Below, piece after piece: positions 1 through 6,810 of a stretch of 6,878 bases of DNA. The stretch's first letter is position 1; each line of letters begins with the position of its first letter. The position numbers and the translations under genes were made by a program. The notes below the pieces were generated by a model, which made no database searches, had not been told where the DNA came from, and worked only from the letters and a program-made list of their open reading frames with translations. This DNA comes from Paracoccaceae bacterium (GTDB taxonomy: Bacteria; Pseudomonadota; Alphaproteobacteria; Rhodobacterales; Rhodobacteraceae). The stretch lies in the NCBI GenBank assembly GCA_016765235.1, contig JAESQH010000149.1:9016-15893 (forward strand), given 5' to 3'.

Positions 1-1
1 G

Positions 2-67
2 ACAGTTTTGATGTTGTATCGGCGCGAGTTTCATTCGCAATCGCGTTTGGCTTTGCTGGAAGATTAG
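2..67 (+). CDS. C-terminal end of an unidentified convergent gene (partial)
   Basis: An open frame enters from the left edge and gives 21 codons before TAG at 65-67. The tail is rich in charged and polar residues (an RRE stretch, then ending in LALLED), which looks like an ordinary soluble C-terminal helix. Of the three + strand frames, one stops almost at once and another continues into the antisense of the neighbouring gene, so this frame is the one that makes sense as a gene end. It converges on the minus-strand operon, and its stop shares two bases with that operon's last stop. Too little is present to name the protein. The alternative is that no gene ends here and the frame is open by chance, which is easily possible over 66 bases. 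Confidence 0.4.
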   Translation, partial: TVLMLYRREFHSQSRLALLED

Positions 68-2121
68 CGGCTCTCGAATCGCCACGCGACAAGCGACAGC
101 GCGGCTATCAACAGCAAGACCAACCATCCCGGTGCCAGCGGTGATAGACGGATATCCTCGACAGTATATGCCTCGCGACGCGGCAAACCGAGCCAGTTGC
201 TGCCCTTGGCGACACGCCCCACACGCGTTCGGCGGATATCGGGCGTGGCATTTTCTAGCTTGAATAGACCACCACCTGTATCCGCGACCAACGCCAGTAA
301 TTCAGGGCCAACACCAACGGGTCGTTCAAATTCGCGCGGTGTTGCAGGGCCAACAGCCACAACGGTATCGATTGTGCCGTCTGTTATCCGGTACACACCA
401 TTTTCCTCAACATCGAATTCCGCGCCCCATTTACCCGCTGAAATTGCGGATAGGTCGGCTGCTCCCTGCACGCCGGAAGGGCCAGTGAAAGTCAGGCTCG
501 GCACGGCATCACCTAAAGATCGGCGCTCGACTTTGATGTGTTTTCCGACCGCGGTTGCGGATAAAACTTCCTCTTCCAACTCGGGCTCTTTCATCAACCA
601 ATGAGCCAATCGGCGCAGCAATTCCAGTTGTGGGCCACCTCCTTCAAAGCCACGCGACCAAAGCCAAGCCTGATCCGACGCTAGAACAGCGATGCGGCCA
701 TCTTCGACCCGATCAAGAACCAAAAGCGGTTTACCCTGAGCGCCCTCCATGATCACATTCCCCGATCTGGGTTTCAATTCGATCTGGCGCAGCCACCGCC
801 CCCAATCGCCAGACACGCTTTCAAGGCCAGCGGTTACAGGATGTTGACGGCCAACGTCTGTTACACGAGGCAAATAGCCTTCCTCAATCACCCGCCCAGT
901 CGGCAACGCGGGCAAAACGGAGCGCATGGGGGAGCGCGCAAGGCTTTCCACCTCGGCAAAAGCCGGGCCGGTAACCACCAAAATGGCACCCCCGTCGCGC
1001 ACATACCGCGCCGTGTTTTCAAGATAAAGATCGGGCAATATCCCGCGACGGCGATAGCGATCAAAGATGATCAAGTCGAAATCGTCGATCTTTTCCATGA
1101 ATAATTCACGGGTCGGAAAGGCAATCAGTGACAGCTCCGACACCGGCACACCGTCCTGTTTTTGAGGTGGCCGCAAAATGGTGAAATGCACCAGATCAAC
1201 GGAGGCGTCGGCCCGCAACAGATTGCGCCACGTGCGCTCACCGGCATATGGCTCGCCGGAAACCAGCAGCACGCGCAGGCGGTCGCGCACGCCGTTTATG
1301 GGCAGAATAACGCGGTTGTTCCGGTCGGTAATTTCGCCGCTGACAGCAGGCGTTCGAACGTCCAGCAGGTTGATACCGGCATGTTGCAACGGCATCGTCA
1401 GGATAACACTTTCGCCTACTGGTATCTGGTATTCCTGCGCCGCGCCACCATCAATGGAGATCAAAACCGCTGCAGTCCCAAGCCCGTCGGGAACCGCACC
1501 GCTATCCTCGATCCGCAGTTTTATCTCCAGCGACTCGCCGACAATCCCGAAGGCGGGTGCGTTTTCCATCACCATCCGGCGATCCCAGTCTTGCGCTTGC
1601 CCCGTTTGCAACAGATGCACAGGCGCGGGGAAATCAGACGGTACTTGCAGATCATCAATGCGCCCATCGCTTAAGATGATCGCGCCTGCAATCCGGTTTG
1701 GCGCAACTTGCGCGGCGGCATCATTCAGCGTTGACAGCAACATCGTACCCTGTGCAGCCGCCCCTTCAGGGGTGTCGCGAACGGTGACGATGACCACATC
1801 CAACGGCGCATCGGTTTGACGTTCCAGTTGCGCGATAATATCGGGCACGGCAGTTTGCATTTGTTCGGTGCGGGCGGGCAATGTCTGGCTGGCGGTTTCG
1901 TCTATCACCACGAATACGATGTCGGACAGCGGTGTGCGATCCTCTTGTTTATAGGAAGGATTCGACAACGCGCCCAGCAATAAGGCCGCCACCAGCCCAC
2001 GCAAAAACCAGCCGCGCAGGCCCAGCCATGCGGCGATACCGAGAAGCAATAGGTTGATCACCGCCAACCCCGCTAGCAATTCCCACGCGATAAACGGGGC
2101 ATATGAGATGGAGCTAACCAC
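64..2121 (-). CDS. Membrane-anchored protein with vWA-like and GATase1-like domains (annotated in relatives as membrane protein or glutamine amidotransferase)
   Basis: The protein has 685 residues and is the last gene of the operon. Two hydrophobic segments (about 12-34 and 38-54) are followed by a vWA-like domain (about 66-175) with a MIDAS-like IDETAS at 73-78 and a second acidic loop SDG at 151-153. A beta-rich segment (about 185-275) leads into a class-I-glutamine-amidotransferase-like domain (about 282-510), with LRVLLVSG at 282-289, DLIIFDRY at 349-356, GGAILVVTGP at 377-386 and a WLWSRGFEGGGP motif at 486-497. Another beta-rich region (about 520-595) precedes a C-terminal membrane helix (about 663-680). 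No Cys sits in the expected nucleophile-elbow position, so amidotransferase activity is unlikely. The start is GTG at 2121-2119, whose first base is the last base of the upstream TAG; GGGG at 2130-2127 lies 5 bases before it. The bulk is probably periplasmic. The family placement is firm, but its biochemical role is unknown. Confidence 0.9.
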   Translation of the reverse strand: MVSSISYAPFIAWELLAGLAVINLLLLGIAAWLGLRGWFLRGLVAALLLGALSNPSYKQEDRTPLSDIVFVVIDETASQTLPARTEQMQTAVPDIIAQLERQTDAPLDVVIVTVRDTPEGAAAQGTMLLSTLNDAAAQVAPNRIAGAIILSDGRIDDLQVPSDFPAPVHLLQTGQAQDWDRRMVMENAPAFGIVGESLEIKLRIEDSGAVPDGLGTAAVLISIDGGAAQEYQIPVGESVILTMPLQHAGINLLDVRTPAVSGEITDRNNRVILPINGVRDRLRVLLVSGEPYAGERTWRNLLRADASVDLVHFTILRPPQKQDGVPVSELSLIAFPTRELFMEKIDDFDLIIFDRYRRRGILPDLYLENTARYVRDGGAILVVTGPAFAEVESLARSPMRSVLPALPTGRVIEEGYLPRVTDVGRQHPVTAGLESVSGDWGRWLRQIELKPRSGNVIMEGAQGKPLLVLDRVEDGRIAVLASDQAWLWSRGFEGGGPQLELLRRLAHWLMKEPELEEEVLSATAVGKHIKVERRSLGDAVPSLTFTGPSGVQGAADLSAISAGKWGAEFDVEENGVYRITDGTIDTVVAVGPATPREFERPVGVGPELLALVADTGGGLFKLENATPDIRRTRVGRVAKGSNWLGLPRREAYTVEDIRLSPLAPGWLVLLLIAALSLVAWRFESR

Positions 2122-4829
2122 TATTGCCCCAATCTTTCCAGAAACGCCGGAATATGGACTTGGTCGGTCTTATAATTACCCGTCATCACGTACATCACCA
2201 GATTGACCCCGAAGCGGCGCGCTAGTTCGCGTTGCCGCTCGCCCGTTAATCCACGACCCACGGGAAACATCGGCTGACCGCTTTCAGAGATCGCCCAAGC
2301 GGAGGCCCAATCGTTCGCGCCAATCACAACGGGCGTCACACCGTCGTTTTGGTTCGCACCCCCACTAGATGCCTCCACCCAAACATTCGGGCCAGCCCAG
2401 CGGCCCGGAAAATCCTCTAGCAAGTAGAACGCCCGGGTCAGCACATGGCCCTCGGGTATCGGGATGAGTGGTGGAATATCGAGGCTTTCGGTCAGGCGTC
2501 GCAGTATTTTACCGTTCGCCGTCAGCACCCCGAAACCACTACCAAGTTGCGCATCGCGGGTGTCAAAAATGATCATTCCGCCGGTCGCAAGATACCGGTT
2601 GAGGCGCTGCACGGCCCCCTCGGAAAGGGCCGGTTGATCTGTGGTAATCGGCCAGTACAACATTGGCAAAAGGCTAAGGTCATCCGTTTCAACGTTAATG
2701 CCGATAGGGGCGATTGGTTCGATCGAAGTGCGTTCAAACAGCACCCGACTAAGGCCCAGAAGCCCCGCCGCGCTAATGTTATCGACCGTTTGATCGCCAG
2801 TAATCACATAGGCCAACACGGTGTCATTTGCCGCCAGTATTGCGCTGTGTTCGGCGGCGTTGGCTTCCGGTATCGGGACTAGGGCTACCATCAAAACGAT
2901 CCCCGCCGCCTGCGCCATGCTTCGGTTAAACAGGCGGCCCGTCACCCACAATGTTCCCAGAATATCCAGCATGAACAGCGCTAGTGCCGCGATCAAAAAC
3001 CATGGTTTAAGGGGTTGTTCATTTGTCTGGCCAAGCAGCTCGATTGCAACTCCGACCGGAAGATCGAGCTGGGTAAGCGTGGCGTCTGCCTGCATAACAT
3101 TCACAGCAACTTGTAAATCAACGGACCGGTAAAGCCCCGGCTGTGCATCAGGACCAACAGCTTGGGCCAAGCGTTCACCACTTACGGGCGTGGCCGTTTC
3201 CACATCGCCCAGCCGCCCGAACCCGTCAAGCGCTCGTTCAGGCATCCACATTCGCCCCTCCAACACGGTGTCTGGATCACCGGTGTTGGCGCTGATCGAC
3301 AAGCGCTCCAACATCTGCACGAACAGGCCTGAAAGCGGCAAGGTCGACCATTCAGCATTCGCGGTTACATGGAACAAAACCACGCGCCCGTCGCCTTGTT
3401 GGCGTTGCGTAACCAGTGGAGTTCCGTCTTCCAATGATGCCAACGTGCGCTCTGCAAGATCTGGCGCGGGCTGGGCGACGACTTGGGCGAACACCTCGAT
3501 ATCCGAAGGGATCGACAGGCCAAAAAACGGGCTGGTTTCGGGAAACGGACTTAAGCGTTTGGGCGTATCCCACGCCATGGCCCCGCCAAGCGTACGCCCG
3601 CCTGCTCGCAACCGAACCGGCAACAGCGGATCATCAACGACCTGCCCCGCGCCATTAGCCGCCAACCTAGGCCCCGCGAAACGAACGAGAAGGCCACCTT
3701 TTTCGACCCAGTCCAACAGCTTTTTAGCGGAGGACACCGACAGTTGTCCAACATCTGAAAGCACGATCACATCGGGCGCGCCAAGCAGGACATCGGACAA
3801 ATTGCCCTCGATCAGCGCCGCTGAAGGTTCTAGGGCTTTGCGAAGATAATGCATCGGCGCCACCAGTTGCGGGCCTTCTTGAATTGCTGCGCCAACCAGC
3901 GCCACTTTGCGACGGCGCGATCCGTCATCCGCCAAGGCAACCGCCGCGGCAGAGGTCTGGCCTTGCACCGTTACACGCGTCACGCGGTTGGTTAACTCTA
4001 ATGGTAAATCGAACGTCAACGTCACCTCGGTTTCGCCCGCTGGCAGCGTTCCAGTGATCGAGGCGAACGACACTTCTGTGCCATTCGGCGCAGTGCCAAA
4101 CGCAGTGAGCGTGACTGTTTGAGCCGTTGATGGCGTCCCGACAACGGTCGCGCTTAACTGCCCCGCATCAAGTTCCAGCGGTAACAACGCCAACGGTCGC
4201 GTGGTCGTTCCTATGACCCGAAGCGGGCCTATCCGGGAAAGCGTATCGACCAAATCACTGTCGCCGTTCTGTAAACCATCCGTTAACCAATAGGTCTCAA
4301 ATCCTTGTTCATCCGCCAGCCACTCGACTGTGGCATCCCTGTCTGGTGCCCACGACCGCGGTTCCAACGCGCGCAAAACGGGCAACCAATCGCGGGCGTC
4401 GCGGTAGGGCATTCCTTGCGGCAACGTTTGCGTTAACGACGTGAAAACCGTCGGTCGCCCGGCGCGCGCGGCTTGTTCCAACAAACGCTCGGCCTCTTCA
4501 ATACGCTCCGCCCAATCGGGGGCGCTGGCCCAACCGCCGTCCATCAAGATCAGCAACGGGCCGCTCCCGTCTGCACGGGTTTCGGGGTTTAGAACGGGTT
4601 GTGCGAAGGCAACAATTGCCGCCGCAATGGCCAGCATCCGCAAAAGCAGTAACCAGATCGGCGTTTTTACGGGCATCTTTTCGATGTCTTTTAAGCCCAT
4701 CAACAACCGCACCCCCGGAAAGCGCAAGTGCTTGGGCGAAGGTGGTGTGGCGCGCAACAGCCACCACAAAAGTGGCAACGCCAACAGGCCCAGCAGCATC
4801 CACGGCGTCAGAAACACAAGCGCGCTCAT
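2121..4829 (-). CDS. BatA N-terminal / DUF4159 domain fusion membrane protein
   Basis: The protein has 902 residues. The N-terminus is typical of BatA (aerotolerance regulator N-terminal domain): a membrane helix at 6-25, a linker with LRFPGVRLL at 35-43, and a second helix at about 56-77. A degenerate vWA-like segment follows (LLILMDGGWA at 92-101, where the MIDAS serines are missing). A beta-sandwich-like part (about 215-300) and a GATase-like segment (about 308-510, with DVIVLSDV at 353-360 and GGLLVRFAGP at 378-387) come next. A membrane helix at about 608-630 precedes a signal-peptide-like stretch (635-660), and then the DUF4159 domain (about 668-902) ends with the characteristic GVNLVMYVMTGNYK at 874-887. 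The ATG at 4829 overlaps the DUF58 stop as ATGA, with GGGGG 6 bases upstream at 4840-4836. The frame is open 39 codons further up to 4946, but that would lie inside the DUF58 gene. The fusion architecture is known in alphaproteobacteria; its function is not. Confidence 0.92.
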   Translation of the reverse strand: MSALVFLTPWMLLGLLALPLLWWLLRATPPSPKHLRFPGVRLLMGLKDIEKMPVKTPIWLLLLRMLAIAAAIVAFAQPVLNPETRADGSGPLLILMDGGWASAPDWAERIEEAERLLEQAARAGRPTVFTSLTQTLPQGMPYRDARDWLPVLRALEPRSWAPDRDATVEWLADEQGFETYWLTDGLQNGDSDLVDTLSRIGPLRVIGTTTRPLALLPLELDAGQLSATVVGTPSTAQTVTLTAFGTAPNGTEVSFASITGTLPAGETEVTLTFDLPLELTNRVTRVTVQGQTSAAAVALADDGSRRRKVALVGAAIQEGPQLVAPMHYLRKALEPSAALIEGNLSDVLLGAPDVIVLSDVGQLSVSSAKKLLDWVEKGGLLVRFAGPRLAANGAGQVVDDPLLPVRLRAGGRTLGGAMAWDTPKRLSPFPETSPFFGLSIPSDIEVFAQVVAQPAPDLAERTLASLEDGTPLVTQRQQGDGRVVLFHVTANAEWSTLPLSGLFVQMLERLSISANTGDPDTVLEGRMWMPERALDGFGRLGDVETATPVSGERLAQAVGPDAQPGLYRSVDLQVAVNVMQADATLTQLDLPVGVAIELLGQTNEQPLKPWFLIAALALFMLDILGTLWVTGRLFNRSMAQAAGIVLMVALVPIPEANAAEHSAILAANDTVLAYVITGDQTVDNISAAGLLGLSRVLFERTSIEPIAPIGINVETDDLSLLPMLYWPITTDQPALSEGAVQRLNRYLATGGMIIFDTRDAQLGSGFGVLTANGKILRRLTESLDIPPLIPIPEGHVLTRAFYLLEDFPGRWAGPNVWVEASSGGANQNDGVTPVVIGANDWASAWAISESGQPMFPVGRGLTGERQRELARRFGVNLVMYVMTGNYKTDQVHIPAFLERLGQ

Positions 4830-5716
4830 CGCTGACCCCCGATGGCCATGTGCAACCACAGCAACGCTGCACGTGGGCTGCTTGAGGTGTGGTGTTTCAG
4901 ATATTGCCAGCCAGCTTGCCGCGCAAATTCTTCCAATGCAGCGCACCGTTTGGCCAACTGATCGCGATATTCGTCCTGCAAGCTGTTGGCACGGTGCGTT
5001 TCAAACGATAACCCGCCGCCCATGCTTTCAAAGATTACACGCCCGTCGAACGGGAAAGTTTCTTCGGTGTCGTCCAGAATATGGATCAGACACCCCGTGC
5101 CAGCGCGTTCGGCGATGGATTTCAGTTGGGGGAATATTTGACCATCTGCCCCCATGAAATCTGAAAGAAATATACTTCGCGCGGCTTTCAAATCGCCGAA
5201 TTCCGGAACGGATCCGTATTCAGGTCGACCAGCTTCAACGGCGGATATGGCCAGCGCGATGCGTTGCAAGTGCCGCTCCCCCGATCGCGGCGTGGCAGCA
5301 ATTGTTGCGGGATATGCAATTCGTTCCCCCGCTTTTGACAAAAGCACCGACAAAGCCATAGCCAGCAAATTCGCGCGCGCGCCTTTGGTGGAAATATCCC
5401 GTTTTCCGCTGTAATCCATCGACTGTGCGGTGTCGGCCCAAATGGCAATGGTATGTGCGGCTTCCCATTCGCGTTCACGAACGTAAGCCGTGTCGGATCG
5501 ACCGGATCGCCGCCAGTCTATGCTTGCCAGATCATCACCCGGTAGTGCCTGCCTGTATTGCCAGAAATCTTCGCCAACACCTGCCCGCCTGCGCCCGTGA
5601 TCGCCCATTGCAACGCTTGCAGCAAGGCGCGAGGCCTCGACCATAAGGGCGGGGAAAGTGGCGGCGATACTTTCGCTAGCTGCGCGAAGATCGGCAGATG
5701 GGCGGGGTTTGTTCAA
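4826..5716 (-). CDS. DUF58 domain-containing protein (vWA-like MoxR partner)
   Basis: The protein has 296 residues with no membrane helix, so it is probably cytosolic or peripheral. The DUF58 signature is clear at 46-84: G-x-G-x-x-F, an R followed by PGDD at 59-62, IDWRRSGRSD at 66-75, then VREREWE. A vWA-like fold follows, with IWADTAQSM at 92-100 in the MIDAS position (the first Asp and the last Ser are kept, the middle Ser is Ala) and FLSDF at 183-187 as the acidic loop. DUF58 proteins are nearly always encoded beside a MoxR ATPase and are taken to be its adaptor or substrate-recognition partner. The start is TTG at 5716-5714, overlapping the moxR TGA as TTGA. A strong GAGGGAG at 5730-5724 sits 7 bases upstream, and the next ATG (codon 25) would leave the fold short, so TTG is preferred. 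It is coupled downstream by ATGA to the BatA/DUF4159 gene. Confidence 0.93.
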   Translation of the reverse strand: MNKPRPSADLRAASESIAATFPALMVEASRLAASVAMGDHGRRRAGVGEDFWQYRQALPGDDLASIDWRRSGRSDTAYVREREWEAAHTIAIWADTAQSMDYSGKRDISTKGARANLLAMALSVLLSKAGERIAYPATIAATPRSGERHLQRIALAISAVEAGRPEYGSVPEFGDLKAARSIFLSDFMGADGQIFPQLKSIAERAGTGCLIHILDDTEETFPFDGRVIFESMGGGLSFETHRANSLQDEYRDQLAKRCAALEEFARQAGWQYLKHHTSSSPRAALLWLHMAIGGQR

Positions 5717-6711
5717 GCAGATGCTCCCTCGCCAAGCACTTGACGAGCCAGTGTTGAAATAAGGTCATCAACCGTTAACCCTTCGGCCCGCGCAGCAAAC
5801 CCCAACGCCATACGGTGCTTCAGTATTGGGTGTGCGAGTGCGGCTATATCATCTGCATTCGGGGCAAAGCGGCCATCCATCAAAGCCCGCGCACGAACCG
5901 CCAGCGACAGCGCTTGCGCGGCGCGCGGCCCCGGCCCCCAGCTTACGGAAGTGTTAACGAGGGCTGACGCCTCCTCGCCCGGTCGCGCCGAACGAACCAG
6001 ATCGAGGATCGACTCCACCATACTCTCGCCAATCGGCATACGCCGAACTGCGGTTTGGGCCGCGATCAGACCCTCGGCATCAAACACGGGGGAAACCTCC
6101 GCATCCTCCATGCCAGTGGTGGCCAAAAGAATGTCGCGTTCGGCGTCGCGGTCGGGATAATCCACATCAATTTGCAGCAAAAACCGGTCAAGCTGTGCCT
6201 CTGGCAGTGGATATGTGCCCTCCTGCTCAATCGGGTTTTGCGTGGCTAAAACATGGAACGGTGCGGGCAAATCGCGCCGTTTGCCAGCCACTGAAACATG
6301 GTGTTCCTGCATTGCTTGTAGCAGCGCGGATTGGGTACGTGGACTGGCGCGGTTGATCTCGTCCGCCATCAGAAGTTGGCAGAAAATCGGACCTTCGATG
6401 AACCGAAATGCGCGGGCACCATCCGCAGCAGTTTCCAGCACCTCACCCCCCAGAATATCGGCTGGCATCAGGTCTGGCGTGAACTGCACACGGTTGGAAT
6501 CAAGGCCAAGGACAACGCCCATCACCTCCACCAGACGGGTTTTAGCCAAGCCGGGCGCCCCGACCAAAAGGCCGTGCCCACCGCATAAAATGGCGATCAA
6601 AGTTTCGTCGACTACCCGTGATTGCCCGATGATACGACGCGATATCATATCTTGCGCATCGGTTAACTTGTTTGCGATTTGTTCGAATGCCTCGACGTCC
6701 GGGTTTGACAT
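5713..6711 (-). CDS. MoxR family AAA+ ATPase
   Basis: The protein has 332 residues, the usual size for MoxR ATPases. The AAA+ motifs are intact: Walker A GAPGLAKT at 51-58, Walker B LLMADEINRA at 113-122 with the catalytic D117/E118, sensor-1 ATQNP at 156-160, the arginine-finger region QLDRF at 173-177, and sensor-2 WGPGPRAAQAL at 258-268. The MoxR-specific stretches QEGTYPLPEAQLDRF and SPRTQSALLQAMQE are present. It should form a cytosolic ATP-driven ring that works with the DUF58/vWA proteins encoded after it, by analogy with other MoxR-vWA pairs that remodel or metallate target complexes; the target here is unknown. I placed the start at ATG 6711 because AAAGGGG at 6723-6717 lies 5 bases upstream. 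An in-frame ATG at 6756 would add 15 unconserved residues and run through the inverted repeat in the control region. It is the first gene of the operon and its stop overlaps the DUF58 TTG start. Confidence 0.96.
   Translation of the reverse strand: MSNPDVEAFEQIANKLTDAQDMISRRIIGQSRVVDETLIAILCGGHGLLVGAPGLAKTRLVEVMGVVLGLDSNRVQFTPDLMPADILGGEVLETAADGARAFRFIEGPIFCQLLMADEINRASPRTQSALLQAMQEHHVSVAGKRRDLPAPFHVLATQNPIEQEGTYPLPEAQLDRFLLQIDVDYPDRDAERDILLATTGMEDAEVSPVFDAEGLIAAQTAVRRMPIGESMVESILDLVRSARPGEEASALVNTSVSWGPGPRAAQALSLAVRARALMDGRFAPNADDIAALAHPILKHRMALGFAARAEGLTVDDLISTLARQVLGEGASA
5724..5730 (-). promoter_or_regulatory. Ribosome binding site for the TTG-started DUF58 gene
   Basis: On the minus strand GAGGGAG lies 7 bases before the TTG at 5716. 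It is the strongest Shine-Dalgarno-like sequence at any start in the operon and lies inside the last codons of moxR. It decides the start of the DUF58 gene in favour of the rare TTG codon, and together with the TTGA overlap suggests coupled re-initiation. Confidence 0.75.
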
Positions 6712-6716
6712 GCCTA

Positions 6717-6723
6717 CCCCTTT
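6717..6723 (-). promoter_or_regulatory. Ribosome binding site for moxR
   Basis: On the minus strand AAAGGGG is followed by 5 bases and then the ATG at 6711. This supports the shorter 332-residue protein over the upstream in-frame ATG at 6756, before which no such site is seen. Confidence 0.65.
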
Positions 6724-6737
6724 ACCAAATGAATTTT

Positions 6738-6760
6738 GCCGATGACTGGATTGCATCGGC
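6738..6760. repeat. Perfect 7-bp inverted repeat in the divergent control region (candidate operator or 5'-UTR hairpin)
   Basis: GCCGATG (6738-6744) is mirrored exactly by CATCGGC (6754-6760) with a 9-base gap. It lies between the two divergent starts, touches the candidate -35 of the rightward gene (6751-6756) and adjoins the candidate -10 of the moxR operon. It could be a repressor or activator site controlling both directions, or a small hairpin in the moxR leader RNA. No U-tract follows on either strand, so it is not a convincing terminator. Confidence 0.45.
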
Positions 6761-6779
6761 CTATATGTATGCTTATCTT
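6751..6779 (+). promoter_or_regulatory. Candidate promoter of the divergent DUF1285-like gene
   Basis: TTGCAT (6751-6756) and TATCTT (6774-6779) are spaced by exactly 17 bases. Transcription would start near 6786, giving a leader of about 25 bases. The -35 matches only the TTG core, so this is a plausible but weak sigma-70-like call. It overlaps the right arm of the inverted repeat and the opposing candidate promoter. Confidence 0.35.
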
Positions 6780-6789
6780 AGTACAGCAA
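6760..6789 (-). promoter_or_regulatory. Candidate promoter of the moxR operon
   Basis: Read on the minus strand, TTGCTG (6789-6784) is separated by 18 bases from TATAGG (6765-6760); shifting the -10 by one base gives ATATAG with a 17-base spacer. Transcription would start near 6753 and leave a leader of about 40 bases before the ATG. The matches to the sigma-70 consensus are partial. No other space exists for a promoter upstream of the operon, so one must lie here or inside the divergent gene. Confidence 0.35.
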
Positions 6790-6810
6790 AACACAATAAG
6801 GCAGTGGATA

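Noticed and set aside
1..34. Possible fifth operon gene starting at a minus-strand ATG at 34
   Set aside because: It has no Shine-Dalgarno sequence and lies 29 bases after the operon's last stop, whereas all the other junctions overlap. The + strand frame ending at 67 explains the edge at least as well.
64..67. Rho-independent terminator at the end of the operon
   Set aside because: No GC-rich hairpin with a U-tract is visible in the 63 bases after the last stop; any terminator must lie outside the window or within the convergent gene.
2916..2927. Internal translation start at Met638 that would give a stand-alone DUF4159 protein
   Set aside because: Upstream bases on the minus strand show no convincing ribosome site, and the reading frame is continuous with the upstream membrane helix.
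4830..4946. N-terminal extension of the BatA/DUF4159 protein by 39 residues from an ATG at 4946
   Set aside because: The extension lies inside the DUF58 coding region, reads as a polar, Cys-containing sequence unlike a BatA N-terminus, and the ATG at 4829 has both an ATGA overlap and an upstream G-rich ribosome site.
4441..5157. Long + strand open frame of 238 codons antisense to the BatA/DUF4159 and DUF58 genes
   Set aside because: The translation has no recognisable domain and is rich in Arg, Ser, Ala and Pro, as expected for the shadow of GC-rich genes. It spans the junction of two well-supported genes. The same holds for the + strand frames at 1178-1819, 3190-3849 and 6215-6745.
64..6711. 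Anti-phage defence system built on MoxR and vWA proteins
   Set aside because: MoxR-vWA modules do occur in defence contexts, but there is no nuclease, protease effector, phage sensor, integrase or compositional break here. BatA and DUF4159 membrane domains point to an envelope role in a core chromosomal setting.
6712..6756. N-terminal extension of MoxR by 15 residues from an ATG at 6756
   Set aside because: No ribosome site precedes it, it runs through the inverted repeat and next to the likely promoter, and the ATG at 6711 has AAAGGGG at good spacing and gives the normal family length.
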